Assembly (NCBI GenBank): GCA_016206955.1
Contig: JACQQO010000031.1
Span: 1-13,673, forward strand
Source: Candidatus Omnitrophota bacterium
GTDB taxonomy: Bacteria; Omnitrophota; Omnitrophia; Omnitrophales; Danuiimicrobiaceae
DNA: 13,673 bases
Direction: 5' to 3'
Shown here piece by piece: positions 6,946 to 13,673 of the stretch; positions within the stretch are counted from its first letter, which is position 1, and each line of letters begins with the position of its first letter. Below the pieces are notes generated by a model. The model searched no databases and was not told the origin of the DNA. It saw nothing but the letters and a program-made list of their open reading frames with translations. A program made the translations under genes and the position numbers.

Positions 6946-7929
6946 TTAAGGAAGTTTTAAAAAAATGGTATGAGCAAGCATCATTTCCATCAAAAAGATA
7001 AGTGCTCCCCAAATGAGAAAGCGAGGGTAAAGTTCGTTATAGCTTGTGTACTCCTTAACTTTCACCTCTGTTTTTTCAAGCGCATCAATGTGCTTGTAGG
7101 CTTCGGCTAGGGTTTTAGGATCTCCTGCCGAAAAAAAACGCCCGTCCGTGATATCGGCGATGCGTTTTAAGGTTTTTTCATCAATTTTAACCTCGGCTTG
7201 TACGTAGCGCTTTCCAAAAATGGGATCTTCAATCGGGAATGGAACCAATCCTCCCCGGCCAATGCAAATGGTATAAATTCGAATCCCAAAGCCCTTGGCC
7301 AGTTCAGCTGCGGTGATTGGATCTACATTTCCGGCGTTATTTTCACCGTCGGTCAACAAAATAATCACTTTGCTTTTTGCTTGGCTTGAGCGCAACCGAT
7401 TCACTGCTGTTCCGATTCCCAAACCAATGGCGGTTCCGTCTTTAATTAAACCGATCTCTACCTCATCTAAAAGCTGCATGAGGACTTCATAATCAAGCGT
7501 GAGCGGACATTGGGTATAACCTTTTCTAGCAAAGACGACGAGGCCAATCTTATCGTTTTCGCGTCCTTTGATGAATTTCTTAGCTTCTTCTTTTGCCACC
7601 GCAAGACGATTAATGGGTTTAAAATCTTCGGCGAGCATCGAACCCGAAATGTCAAGGGAAAGCACAATGTCAATCCCCCGCGTCTCGAACTCACGTTCTG
7701 CTTCAACTTCCTGGGGTCTTGCAAGTGCTGTTATCATGAGAATAAGAGCGAGATAACGTATGACAGGAAGCATCCATTTGGCAAAAGTGGGCTTTCCAGA
7801 GTCGAGGCGCTTAATGATCTCCAGCGATGGGAAACGGATCGCGCTTTTCTTTCTGGTTTTGTTTAGAAAATAAAGAATCGGTATGAAGAATAGCAATAAA
7901 AAAAATTCAGGTGAATGAAAACGGATCAT
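6946..7929 (-). CDS. VWA-domain membrane protein, BatA-like
   Basis: This 327-residue protein has the BatA layout: an N-terminal region (about 1-75) with FHSPEFFLLLFFIPILYFL and a second helix ending in ALARPQ, which is the N-terminal aerotolerance-regulator domain, then a VWA domain and a C-terminal hydrophobic segment (about 303-320). The metal site is intact: DISGS (D93, S95, S97), DGTAIG (T166) and TDGEN (D194). It keeps the DIVLSLDISGSMLAEDF core common to BatA proteins. The VWA domain lies between membrane helices and most likely faces the periplasm, as proposed for Bat proteins. Its ATG overlaps the BatD-like stop as ATGA (7926-7929), so the two are translationally coupled and probably made in similar amounts. 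Confidence 0.92.
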   Translation of the reverse strand: MIRFHSPEFFLLLFFIPILYFLNKTRKKSAIRFPSLEIIKRLDSGKPTFAKWMLPVIRYLALILMITALARPQEVEAEREFETRGIDIVLSLDISGSMLAEDFKPINRLAVAKEEAKKFIKGRENDKIGLVVFARKGYTQCPLTLDYEVLMQLLDEVEIGLIKDGTAIGLGIGTAVNRLRSSQAKSKVIILLTDGENNAGNVDPITAAELAKGFGIRIYTICIGRGGLVPFPIEDPIFGKRYVQAEVKIDEKTLKRIADITDGRFFSAGDPKTLAEAYKHIDALEKTEVKVKEYTSYNELYPRFLIWGALIFLMEMMLAHTIFLKLP

Positions 7930-8882
7930 GTTTCGTTTTTTGCTGTTTCTGGAACCGGCGGAAGAACTTCTTCTTTTGTGACATCAACGATCAATTTAGA
8001 CTGACTATTCTGACGCAATATTTCAGCTGGAGACGGATCGTACTTTGCAAATTTAACCAAATCACAGAACGTGAGGACCTCATCAACCAATTTAAAATGA
8101 TCGGTCTGGAGTTTATTTTTCAGTTCTTTTGTGAGTTCATAAGTCGTCGATTCAAGTGCGCGGATGCGGTAGCGTCTTTCAAAGTAACGCCTTAAAATCT
8201 CTGACATTTGGAAAAAATAAATTTTCACCAAACCCCTTCGGATAAGATCGGAATTCCGCAGGCGGTTAAGGGCTTGATATGCTTCTTCATGAGGCAAAAG
8301 CACTTTTTCAGCAGCCAATTGATTTTGCAATTGGTTTTTTCGAGTATAGTAAAGCCAAGTGCCGATTCCAAGTGCTGTCAATGGAAGAAGCACAAAAAGC
8401 CACAGCCAAATCGGATTTTTGATTTTCCGAACGCCTTTAACGCCTCGGATGTCACTATCGGGAGTTTTGTTTTTGTCGATGCTTTGGATCGTAATGTAAA
8501 GACTGTTGGTCATCAGCTGACTCACCTCACCTGCTTTCGCGCGGTAAGCGATTTTAAACGGTCGGATGACGTATTCACCTAACGTATAGTTGACGAGGAC
8601 ATAATTTTTACCCTCCGAGATCTTATCTTTTTCCTTGTATGAAAAAGAGTTTGATTCTTTGATTTCAAAATCTCGAAGCACCTCCGTGGGATCGATCTCA
8701 AGAATGGTGAGTTCGGGTTTGTGGGTGACTGTCACACGGAAATTGATGCGGTCACCAATTGTGGCAAACGCTCGGTCAACTTCCACTTTAGCTGAAACAG
8801 AAGATTCAGCGCAAACAGCATTTTTGCTCGTGCCGATCATTAACATGAGACACCATAGAATTGGCACCAATCCAGATTTCAT
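7926..8882 (-). CDS. BatD-like exported protein with one C-terminal-half membrane helix
   Basis: This 318-residue protein has a signal peptide likely cut after VCA (about 25), a beta-rich region (about 28-135) with alternating hydrophobic residues like the oxygen-tolerance (BatD) domain, one membrane helix at about 157-180 (NPIWLWLFVLLPLTALGIGT), and a helical tail of about 135 residues on the cytoplasmic side. The tail segment VKIYFFQMSEILRRYFERRY is typical of the cytoplasmic part encoded between DUF58 and BatA genes. BatD proteins usually carry more than one beta domain, so this is a short member. Its start overlaps the DUF58 stop as ATGA (8879-8882) and its stop overlaps the BatA-like start the same way. 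It probably anchors or bridges cytoplasmic MoxR/DUF58 and periplasmic VWA partners; that role is inference. Confidence 0.75.
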   Translation of the reverse strand: MKSGLVPILWCLMLMIGTSKNAVCAESSVSAKVEVDRAFATIGDRINFRVTVTHKPELTILEIDPTEVLRDFEIKESNSFSYKEKDKISEGKNYVLVNYTLGEYVIRPFKIAYRAKAGEVSQLMTNSLYITIQSIDKNKTPDSDIRGVKGVRKIKNPIWLWLFVLLPLTALGIGTWLYYTRKNQLQNQLAAEKVLLPHEEAYQALNRLRNSDLIRRGLVKIYFFQMSEILRRYFERRYRIRALESTTYELTKELKNKLQTDHFKLVDEVLTFCDLVKFAKYDPSPAEILRQNSQSKLIVDVTKEEVLPPVPETAKNET

Positions 8883-9760
8883 CTTCGAAGTCGGCGTTCG
8901 CGCGCGAGAAAAAATTTGACGAGAGGATTAATATAAGAAGTGCCCGCAACAATTTTGATAGCGTCAATCCCCGTCAATTTAAAGAGAAGATCGAGCTGTT
9001 CTTGGCGGCGTTGGGATGTTTTCAGATAGGACTCACGAAATTTCTGGTCGCTTGTGTTTACCAAGGCCATTTCGCCCGTTTCAGCGTCCTGAAGTTCCAT
9101 CAATCCGCAATCGGGAAGCGTCTGTTCTCGTTCGTCAGTAATTTGAATGGCAATAAGATCGTGCTTTTGGTCGAGAAGTTTCAGCGCTTTTTCGTATCCA
9201 GAATCCATAAAATCGGAGATGACAAAAATGACAGCGCTTCGTGTAAGAATCCTGTAGAGATGTTCGAGTGCAGCTTTGAGGTTTGTTTTTTTTGCCGAAG
9301 GTTTGAAATAGAGAATTTCCCGGAGAACGCGAAGCACATGGCTTCTTCCCTTTTTGGGAGGAACATATTTTTCAACATGGTCCGTTGCGATCAAAAGCCC
9401 TACTTTATCCTTGTTTTTAATTGCGGAAAAGGCAAGCAGGCCTGCTAATTCCGCCGCAACCGTTGCCTTTGTCTTTTCCGTGGATCCAAATTGAAGCGAC
9501 TTGGAACCGTCCACGACAAAAACGACAGTCAGTTCGCGTTCTTCCGTAAATTTTTTGACAAAAGGATGCTGCGATCTGGCTGTGACGTTCCAATCGATGG
9601 TTCGGATGTCATCTCCCGGAACGTACTCCCGTACCTCCGAAAATTCCATCCCACGGCCTTTAAAGACCGATTCATATTCTCCGCCGAATAGGTCATTGAC
9701 TAAGCGGGTCGCACGGATTTCGATGTGCTTGACTTGATTTAGAATTTCTTTCGGAATCAT
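8879..9760 (-). CDS. DUF58 domain-containing protein
   Basis: This 293-residue soluble protein has the DUF58 signature GRGMEFSEVREYVPGDD followed by IRTIDWNVTAR (35-62). The second half is a divergent VWA-like fold with VVDGSKS (D84, S86, S88 as a DxSxS) and FVISDFMDSGY. DUF58 genes almost always sit next to moxR, and here moxR is 6 bases upstream. The MoxR ATPase is thought to act on such proteins. There is no signal peptide or membrane helix, so it should stay in the cytoplasm, possibly docked on the BatD-like protein. The ATG has little ribosome site of its own, consistent with coupling to moxR. The exact biochemical role of DUF58 proteins is not known. Confidence 0.92.
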   Translation of the reverse strand: MIPKEILNQVKHIEIRATRLVNDLFGGEYESVFKGRGMEFSEVREYVPGDDIRTIDWNVTARSQHPFVKKFTEERELTVVFVVDGSKSLQFGSTEKTKATVAAELAGLLAFSAIKNKDKVGLLIATDHVEKYVPPKKGRSHVLRVLREILYFKPSAKKTNLKAALEHLYRILTRSAVIFVISDFMDSGYEKALKLLDQKHDLIAIQITDEREQTLPDCGLMELQDAETGEMALVNTSDQKFRESYLKTSQRRQEQLDLLFKLTGIDAIKIVAGTSYINPLVKFFLARERRLRR

Positions 9761-9766
9761 TCGCGA

Positions 9767-10756
9767 TCACGGGACTTCAATTTGATCGAAAATTTGAGAT
9801 ACCACTTTTTCTGAGGAAACCTCTTCCGCTTCCGCTTCGTAGGTGACAATGACGCGGTGACGCAAAACATCCAAACCAATCTGCTTGACGTCTTCAGGCG
9901 TTGCGTAACCGCGGCCTCTTAGGAAAGCGTGGGCTTTCGCAGCCGTCGTCAGCATGATGCTCGCGCGCGGAGATGCACCGTACGCAATTAAAGGTTTGAG
10001 AGATTCAAGCTTAAACTGTTCGGGATATCGCGTGGCAAAAACAATATCAAGAATATAATCTTTTACTTTTTCGTCGATATAAATTTGGTTTACAATCTTC
10101 CTCAAATCGAAAATGGTTTTTGGATCCAGAACCGGTTCGATTTCAATTTTCTCGCCGGTGGACATTCGCTCTAAGATTTCTTTTTCCTCTTTTTTATTGG
10201 GATAGGAGACGATTAATTTCATCATAAAGCGGTCCACTTGTGCTTCCGGTAAGGGATATGTTCCCTCTTGTTCGATTGGGTTTTGCGTGGCAAGAACCAT
10301 GAACGGTTCCGGCAATGGGAAAGTGGATTCCCCCACTGTCACTTGATGTTCCTGCATCGCCTCTAAAAGAGCACTTTGAACCTTGGAAGGTGCGCGGTTG
10401 ATTTCGTCTGCCAAGATGATATTAGCGAAGATAGGTCCCTTTTTGGTGGTAAAACCACCGTCTTTGGGATTGTAGACAAGAGTGCCAATTAAGTCGGCCG
10501 GCAGAAGATCAGGCGTAAATTGAATGCGTTGAAATTTAGCGTCAATTGCATGAGCAAGCGTTCTGACCGACATGGTTTTGGCTAGTCCGGGAACGCCTTC
10601 GAGTAAAACATGGCCATCGGCCAAAAGCCCGATGAGGAGCCGCTCCACAAGATAGCGCTGGCCTACGATGACCTTTCCAATTTCTCGAAATAACGTTTCA
10701 ATGGTTTCCTGTGACGCTTTGACTTTATCGTTCACTTGCTTGACGGTTGCTTCCAT
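9767..10756 (-). CDS. MoxR-family AAA+ ATPase
   Basis: This 329-residue cytoplasmic ATPase has Walker A GVPGLAKT (54-61), where the usual glycine of GKT is alanine as is standard in MoxR, and Walker B IILADE (113-118). Sensor 1 is in ATQNP (N159), an arginine lies in EAQVDRF (R176), and sensor 2 is SPRA (262-265). MoxR proteins are thought to act as chaperones that mature or activate VWA-containing partners, for example in MoxR, NorQ and CbbQ systems. Here the partners are presumably the DUF58 and two VWA proteins encoded next. A GGAGG site lies 4 bases before the ATG. The alternative name RavA or YeaC type does not fit, because RavA proteins have an extra C-terminal arm that is absent. Confidence 0.95.
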   Translation of the reverse strand: MEATVKQVNDKVKASQETIETLFREIGKVIVGQRYLVERLLIGLLADGHVLLEGVPGLAKTMSVRTLAHAIDAKFQRIQFTPDLLPADLIGTLVYNPKDGGFTTKKGPIFANIILADEINRAPSKVQSALLEAMQEHQVTVGESTFPLPEPFMVLATQNPIEQEGTYPLPEAQVDRFMMKLIVSYPNKKEEKEILERMSTGEKIEIEPVLDPKTIFDLRKIVNQIYIDEKVKDYILDIVFATRYPEQFKLESLKPLIAYGASPRASIMLTTAAKAHAFLRGRGYATPEDVKQIGLDVLRHRVIVTYEAEAEEVSSEKVVSQIFDQIEVP

Positions 10757-10770
10757 GATTCCTCCGGCAG

Positions 10771-11685
10771 TTAAATGATTTTCTTGTGCTCAATAAAAGA
10801 ATAAATCGTACGGTAAAGCTTTGTGAGACGGTTCGGCTCTACCACCGTCCCGGAAAATCGTTCGTATTCTAACGTTCGAAAAAGTTCAATGAAGGCAGAG
10901 GCTTCTTTTTTACTCCACTTGCTTTCCGCTTTTTTTTGGAGAGCATTATAATCTTCTTGAGATGGATTCCAACCTAATTTTTGAGCTGCGTATTGACCGA
11001 TCAAATGGTTTAATTCATTTAGGAATTCTTGATGATGGCTGTTGGTTTCCCACCTTTGTTGAGCCGCTGAAAGGTCTTCCAAAATTAAATCCTCTTGAGA
11101 TTTGTCTACATTTTGTGGAATCGGTTTCTCTTTTTGTGACAGAGTCCAAAATAGGAATCCAAGACCTCCAAGTGCTGTTGCGCCCCCAACCGAAAGAAAA
11201 ATAATAAGCCACCAGTTTTGAGGTTGCGTGATCGTGAGCTCTAATGGCGGAATGGCGAGCTCGCTTGTAGAAGCGCCGTCGGATTGGATCCATTTCAGCG
11301 TGAACCGCTTAATTTTAGCCAGTCCTGGTTTCTGGCCTTTGAAATTGAACGTTAAAATTTGATCGGTTGAAGCGCTTTCTTCGGGACCCGAGATGGTTTC
11401 TTGGCTTACCCCAATTAATTCTAAGTTTTCCAGAGTTAAATCTGGGGAGCTCATTCGCACTTCTTCAATCGCCGGAGACGGCCAGCGCACCCTGATTTGA
11501 TATGGAATTACGCTCCCAAGAGAATAATTGCTGCTCGGACGATCAAGACTTTCTATTCTTGGGCTCGGCGGCTGGACTTTGGTCAGTAGATCGAAAGTCT
11601 CAGCCTTGCTGTTCGGAGAATGGAGAAAAAAGATACCCCCTAGAATGAGCCCAAGGTATTTATTGATTCTAACTGAAAAGATCAA
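10771..11685 (-). CDS. Unrecognised exported one-TM protein of BatD-like layout
   Basis: This 304-residue protein has no name I can give with confidence. It has a signal peptide (hydrophobic core about 10-21, likely cut after SKA at 28), a region of about 120 residues with alternating hydrophobic residues that looks beta-rich, and one membrane helix (about 158-182, WWLIIFLSVGGATALGGLGF). A helical, charged cytoplasmic tail follows and ends with YRTIYSFIEHKKII. Signal, beta domain, one helix and helical tail is the same order as the BatD-like protein later in the unit, but I see no clear residue-level match. The gene starts with TTG, 3 bases after the dnaK stop, behind AGGAAG inside the end of dnaK. 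It ends 14 bases before moxR. Placement suggests a membrane adaptor for the MoxR/VWA system. Confidence 0.7.
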   Translation of the reverse strand: MIFSVRINKYLGLILGGIFFLHSPNSKAETFDLLTKVQPPSPRIESLDRPSSNYSLGSVIPYQIRVRWPSPAIEEVRMSSPDLTLENLELIGVSQETISGPEESASTDQILTFNFKGQKPGLAKIKRFTLKWIQSDGASTSELAIPPLELTITQPQNWWLIIFLSVGGATALGGLGFLFWTLSQKEKPIPQNVDKSQEDLILEDLSAAQQRWETNSHHQEFLNELNHLIGQYAAQKLGWNPSQEDYNALQKKAESKWSKKEASAFIELFRTLEYERFSGTVVEPNRLTKLYRTIYSFIEHKKII

Positions 11686-11688
11686 GCG

Positions 11689-13620
11689 TTACTTCTTCCT
11701 TTTCTCTTCCTCATCACCTTCGACCACTTCATAGTCTGCGTCCACAACGTTAGATTTTTGATCTTCCGGTTTTTTGCCAGACGGCTCAGAAGGTTTGGCA
11801 CCGGCGCTCGCCTTTTCTTTTGCAGCCGCTTCGTACATCTTTTGTGCAATTGCATGTGAAGCCGTGGTCAGTTTGTCGGTCGCTTGTTTCAACGTTTCAA
11901 TTTGATCTGACTTGAGTGCTTCGCTGGCGCTTTTTAAGGCTTCTTCCACCTGTTCTTTTTCGCTCGATGAGATTTTATTGCCGTGCTCTTTCATGTTTTT
12001 TTTAACCTGATAAACCAGATTGTCGAGATTATTTCTCGTTTGTACCAATTCCTGTTTGTTTTTGTCTTCCTCAGCATGTGATTCGGCCTCTCTGACGAGT
12101 TTTTCAACGTCGCTTTTTGAAAGACCGGAGGAAGATTCGATTCGAATCCTTTGTTCTTTGCCTGTGCCGAGATCTTTGGCCGAAACGTGGACGATCCCAT
12201 TGGCATCAATATCAAATGTAACTTCAATTTGAGGTACGCCGCGCGGAGCCGGAGGAATTCCTTCCAGATTGAAAACGCCAAGCACACGGTTGTCTGCAGC
12301 CATTTGGCGCTCGCCTTGCAAAACCTTAACGGTGACCGCCGTTTGATTATCGGCAGCGGTTGAAAAAATTTCGGATTTTCGCGTCGGAATCGTCGTATTG
12401 CGTTCAATGAGTTTCGTCATAATCCCGCCCAACGTTTCAATTCCAAGTGAAAGCGGAGTCACGTCCAAAAGCAAAATGTCACGCACTTCGCCCGCCAATA
12501 CCCCACCCTGAATTGCAGCGCCTACCGCGACGACTTCATCTGGATTTACGCCTTTATGAGGTTCTTTTCCAAATAATTTACGGACGGTTTCCTGAACCGC
12601 GGGCATTCTCGTTTGACCGCCGACCAAAATCACCTCATCAATCTGGCTGGGTTCAACGCCAGCATCTCTCAAACATTGCTTACAGGGCGCAATGGTCCGT
12701 TCGATTAAATCGTGAACCAATTGTTCCAGTTTAGCTCGAGTTAAAGTTGTGACCATATGTTTGGGCCCCGAGGCATCGGCCGTAATGAATGGCAGATTGA
12801 TTTCAGTAGTTTCTGCACTTGAAAGTTCACATTTCGCTTTTTCGGAAGCTTCCCTTAGGCGTTGAAGCGCCATGCGGTCTTTGCTTAAATCGATTCCTTC
12901 CGACTTTTTAAATTCGCTGACGAGCCATTCCATGACTCGTTGGTCAAAGTCATCACCGCCCAAATGGGTGTCGCCATTCGTTGCCTTGACTTCAAAAACC
13001 CCTTCTCCGATTTCTAGGATTGAAATATCAAAGGTTCCGCCTCCGAGATCGTAAACCGCGATTCTTTCGTCTTTCTTCTTATCCATGCCATAGGCAAGTG
13101 AAGCAGCCGTCGGTTCATTGATGATTCTTAAAACTTCAAGGCCTGCAATTTGCCCGGCATCTTTGGTTGCCTGTCTTTGGGAATCGTTAAAGTAGGCGGG
13201 AACGGTAATCACAGCTTGCTTAATGGATTCTCCTAGAAATGCTTCGGCATCGGCTTTGAGTTTTTGAAGCACCATGGCGGATATTTCCGGCGGTGTGTAA
13301 TCTCTACCATCCACCGAAATGACCGCATCCCCATTTCTTCCTTCTTTGACTTTAAATGGGACTAATTTAATTTCGCTTTGCACCTCGCCAAATCGACGGC
13401 CGATAAATCTTTTTGCGCTAAAAATAGTCCGCTCAGGATTCGTGATGGCTTGTCTTTTTCCCGATTGTCCGACGAGGCGTTCGTTCGTTTTTGAAAAGCC
13501 GACTACCGAGGGTGTGGTTCGATTTCCTTCCTGATTCGGAATAACTTTCGGTTCCCCGCCTTCCATAATCGCCATGCATGAATTTGTGGTCCCCAAATCA
13601 ATTCCCAAAACTTTTCCCAT
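11689..13620 (-). CDS. dnaK: Chaperone protein DnaK (Hsp70)
   Basis: This full-length, 643-residue Hsp70 uses ATP to bind and release unfolded stretches of proteins in the cytoplasm. It opens with GKVLGIDLGTTNSC and has VITVPAYFNDSQRQATKDAG, IINEPTAASLAYG and VYDLGGGTFDIS in the ATPase domain. The linker DILLLDVTPLSLGIETLGG leads to the substrate-binding domain and a helical lid. The segment from KRFIGRRF to YTPPEISA contains the roughly 20-residue insert typical of diderm DnaK and absent from Bacillus-type proteins. The C-terminus ends VVDADYEVVEGDEEEKRKK, close to but not the canonical EEVKD-type tail. No dnaJ follows; the next gene belongs to the MoxR/Bat unit. Any grpE would be to the right of the window. 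Confidence 0.98.
   Translation of the reverse strand: MGKVLGIDLGTTNSCMAIMEGGEPKVIPNQEGNRTTPSVVGFSKTNERLVGQSGKRQAITNPERTIFSAKRFIGRRFGEVQSEIKLVPFKVKEGRNGDAVISVDGRDYTPPEISAMVLQKLKADAEAFLGESIKQAVITVPAYFNDSQRQATKDAGQIAGLEVLRIINEPTAASLAYGMDKKKDERIAVYDLGGGTFDISILEIGEGVFEVKATNGDTHLGGDDFDQRVMEWLVSEFKKSEGIDLSKDRMALQRLREASEKAKCELSSAETTEINLPFITADASGPKHMVTTLTRAKLEQLVHDLIERTIAPCKQCLRDAGVEPSQIDEVILVGGQTRMPAVQETVRKLFGKEPHKGVNPDEVVAVGAAIQGGVLAGEVRDILLLDVTPLSLGIETLGGIMTKLIERNTTIPTRKSEIFSTAADNQTAVTVKVLQGERQMAADNRVLGVFNLEGIPPAPRGVPQIEVTFDIDANGIVHVSAKDLGTGKEQRIRIESSSGLSKSDVEKLVREAESHAEEDKNKQELVQTRNNLDNLVYQVKKNMKEHGNKISSSEKEQVEEALKSASEALKSDQIETLKQATDKLTTASHAIAQKMYEAAAKEKASAGAKPSEPSGKKPEDQKSNVVDADYEVVEGDEEEKRKK
11695..11700 (-). 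promoter_or_regulatory. Ribosome binding site supporting the TTG start after dnaK
   Basis: AGGAAG on the minus strand, inside the last codons of dnaK, ends 9 bases before the TTG at 11685. No ATG or GTG lies in frame near the signal peptide, so TTG with this site is the best start. Confidence 0.55.
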
Positions 13621-13629
13621 TATTTGATT

Positions 13630-13636
13630 CCTCCTT
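13630..13636 (-). promoter_or_regulatory. Strong ribosome binding site of dnaK
   Basis: AAGGAGG on the minus strand ends 9 bases before the dnaK ATG at 13620, a near-ideal Shine-Dalgarno sequence that fits a highly expressed chaperone and fixes the start. Confidence 0.9.
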
Positions 13637-13673
13637 GAGAGTTTTAATCACTCTTGGTTGAAAGATATCAAGA

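Noticed and set aside
7510..7866. 118-codon plus-strand frame opposite the BatA-like gene
   Set aside because: Antisense shadow of a gene with intact VWA metal-site motifs; no domain or ribosome site supports it.
8861..9448. 195-codon open frame on the plus strand opposite the DUF58 gene
   Set aside because: It lies almost wholly antisense to a DUF58 gene with clear motifs, shows no domain of its own and is rich in Phe and Lys as reverse reads of such genes are.
13638..13654. CIRCE (HrcA) operator before dnaK
   Set aside because: The repeat has 5-base arms and a 7-base spacer and reads AGAGT...ACTCT; CIRCE has 9-base TTAGCACTC/GAGTGCTAA arms with a 9-base spacer.

Overview
The window (13,673 bases, moderate GC by eye) is dense protein-coding DNA from a bacterium. 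The Hsp70 gene carries the insert in its ATPase domain that is typical of diderm (Gram-negative) DnaK, and the window holds a Bat-type (Bacteroides aerotolerance) operon with several exported or membrane-anchored proteins. A diderm is therefore likely. The small elongation-factor-like gene and overall style would fit an uncultured lineage such as Omnitrophota, but that placement is a guess. No RNA gene, insertion sequence, prophage, CRISPR array or attachment site was seen.

Region 1 (1-4361, plus strand) is a tight run of seven genes with gaps of about 4 to 36 bases or small overlaps. In order: the 3' end of a small EF-Tu-domain-2-like protein, a 105-residue protein with two CxxC pairs, a 12-helix MFS/BT1-like transporter, an acylphosphatase, a tRNA nucleotidyltransferase (CCA-adding family, with HD domain), a double-ACT GcvR-like protein, and peptide deformylase. 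Three of these act on or resemble parts of the translation machinery. The BT1 (folate/biopterin) resemblance, the GcvR-like protein and deformylase also share a loose one-carbon theme.

Region 2 (4362-4484) is a short AT-rich gap between convergent genes. It holds two near-perfect palindromes and no convincing terminator.

Region 3 (4485-13620, minus strand, read right to left) looks like one long transcription unit: dnaK, an unrecognised signal-peptide/one-TM protein, a MoxR AAA+ ATPase, a DUF58 protein, a BatD-like one-TM protein, two VWA proteins (BatA-like, BatB-like), a TPR protein with a glutamine-rich tail (BatC-like), and yqeY. Most junctions are ATGA overlaps or gaps under 20 bases. 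The family model is that MoxR remodels or activates VWA and DUF58 partners that sit at the inner membrane, with BatD-like and TPR proteins facing the periplasm. What stands out is the major Hsp70 gene at the head of this unit, and a second protein with BatD-like layout between dnaK and moxR. The promoter of the unit is probably to the right of the window.
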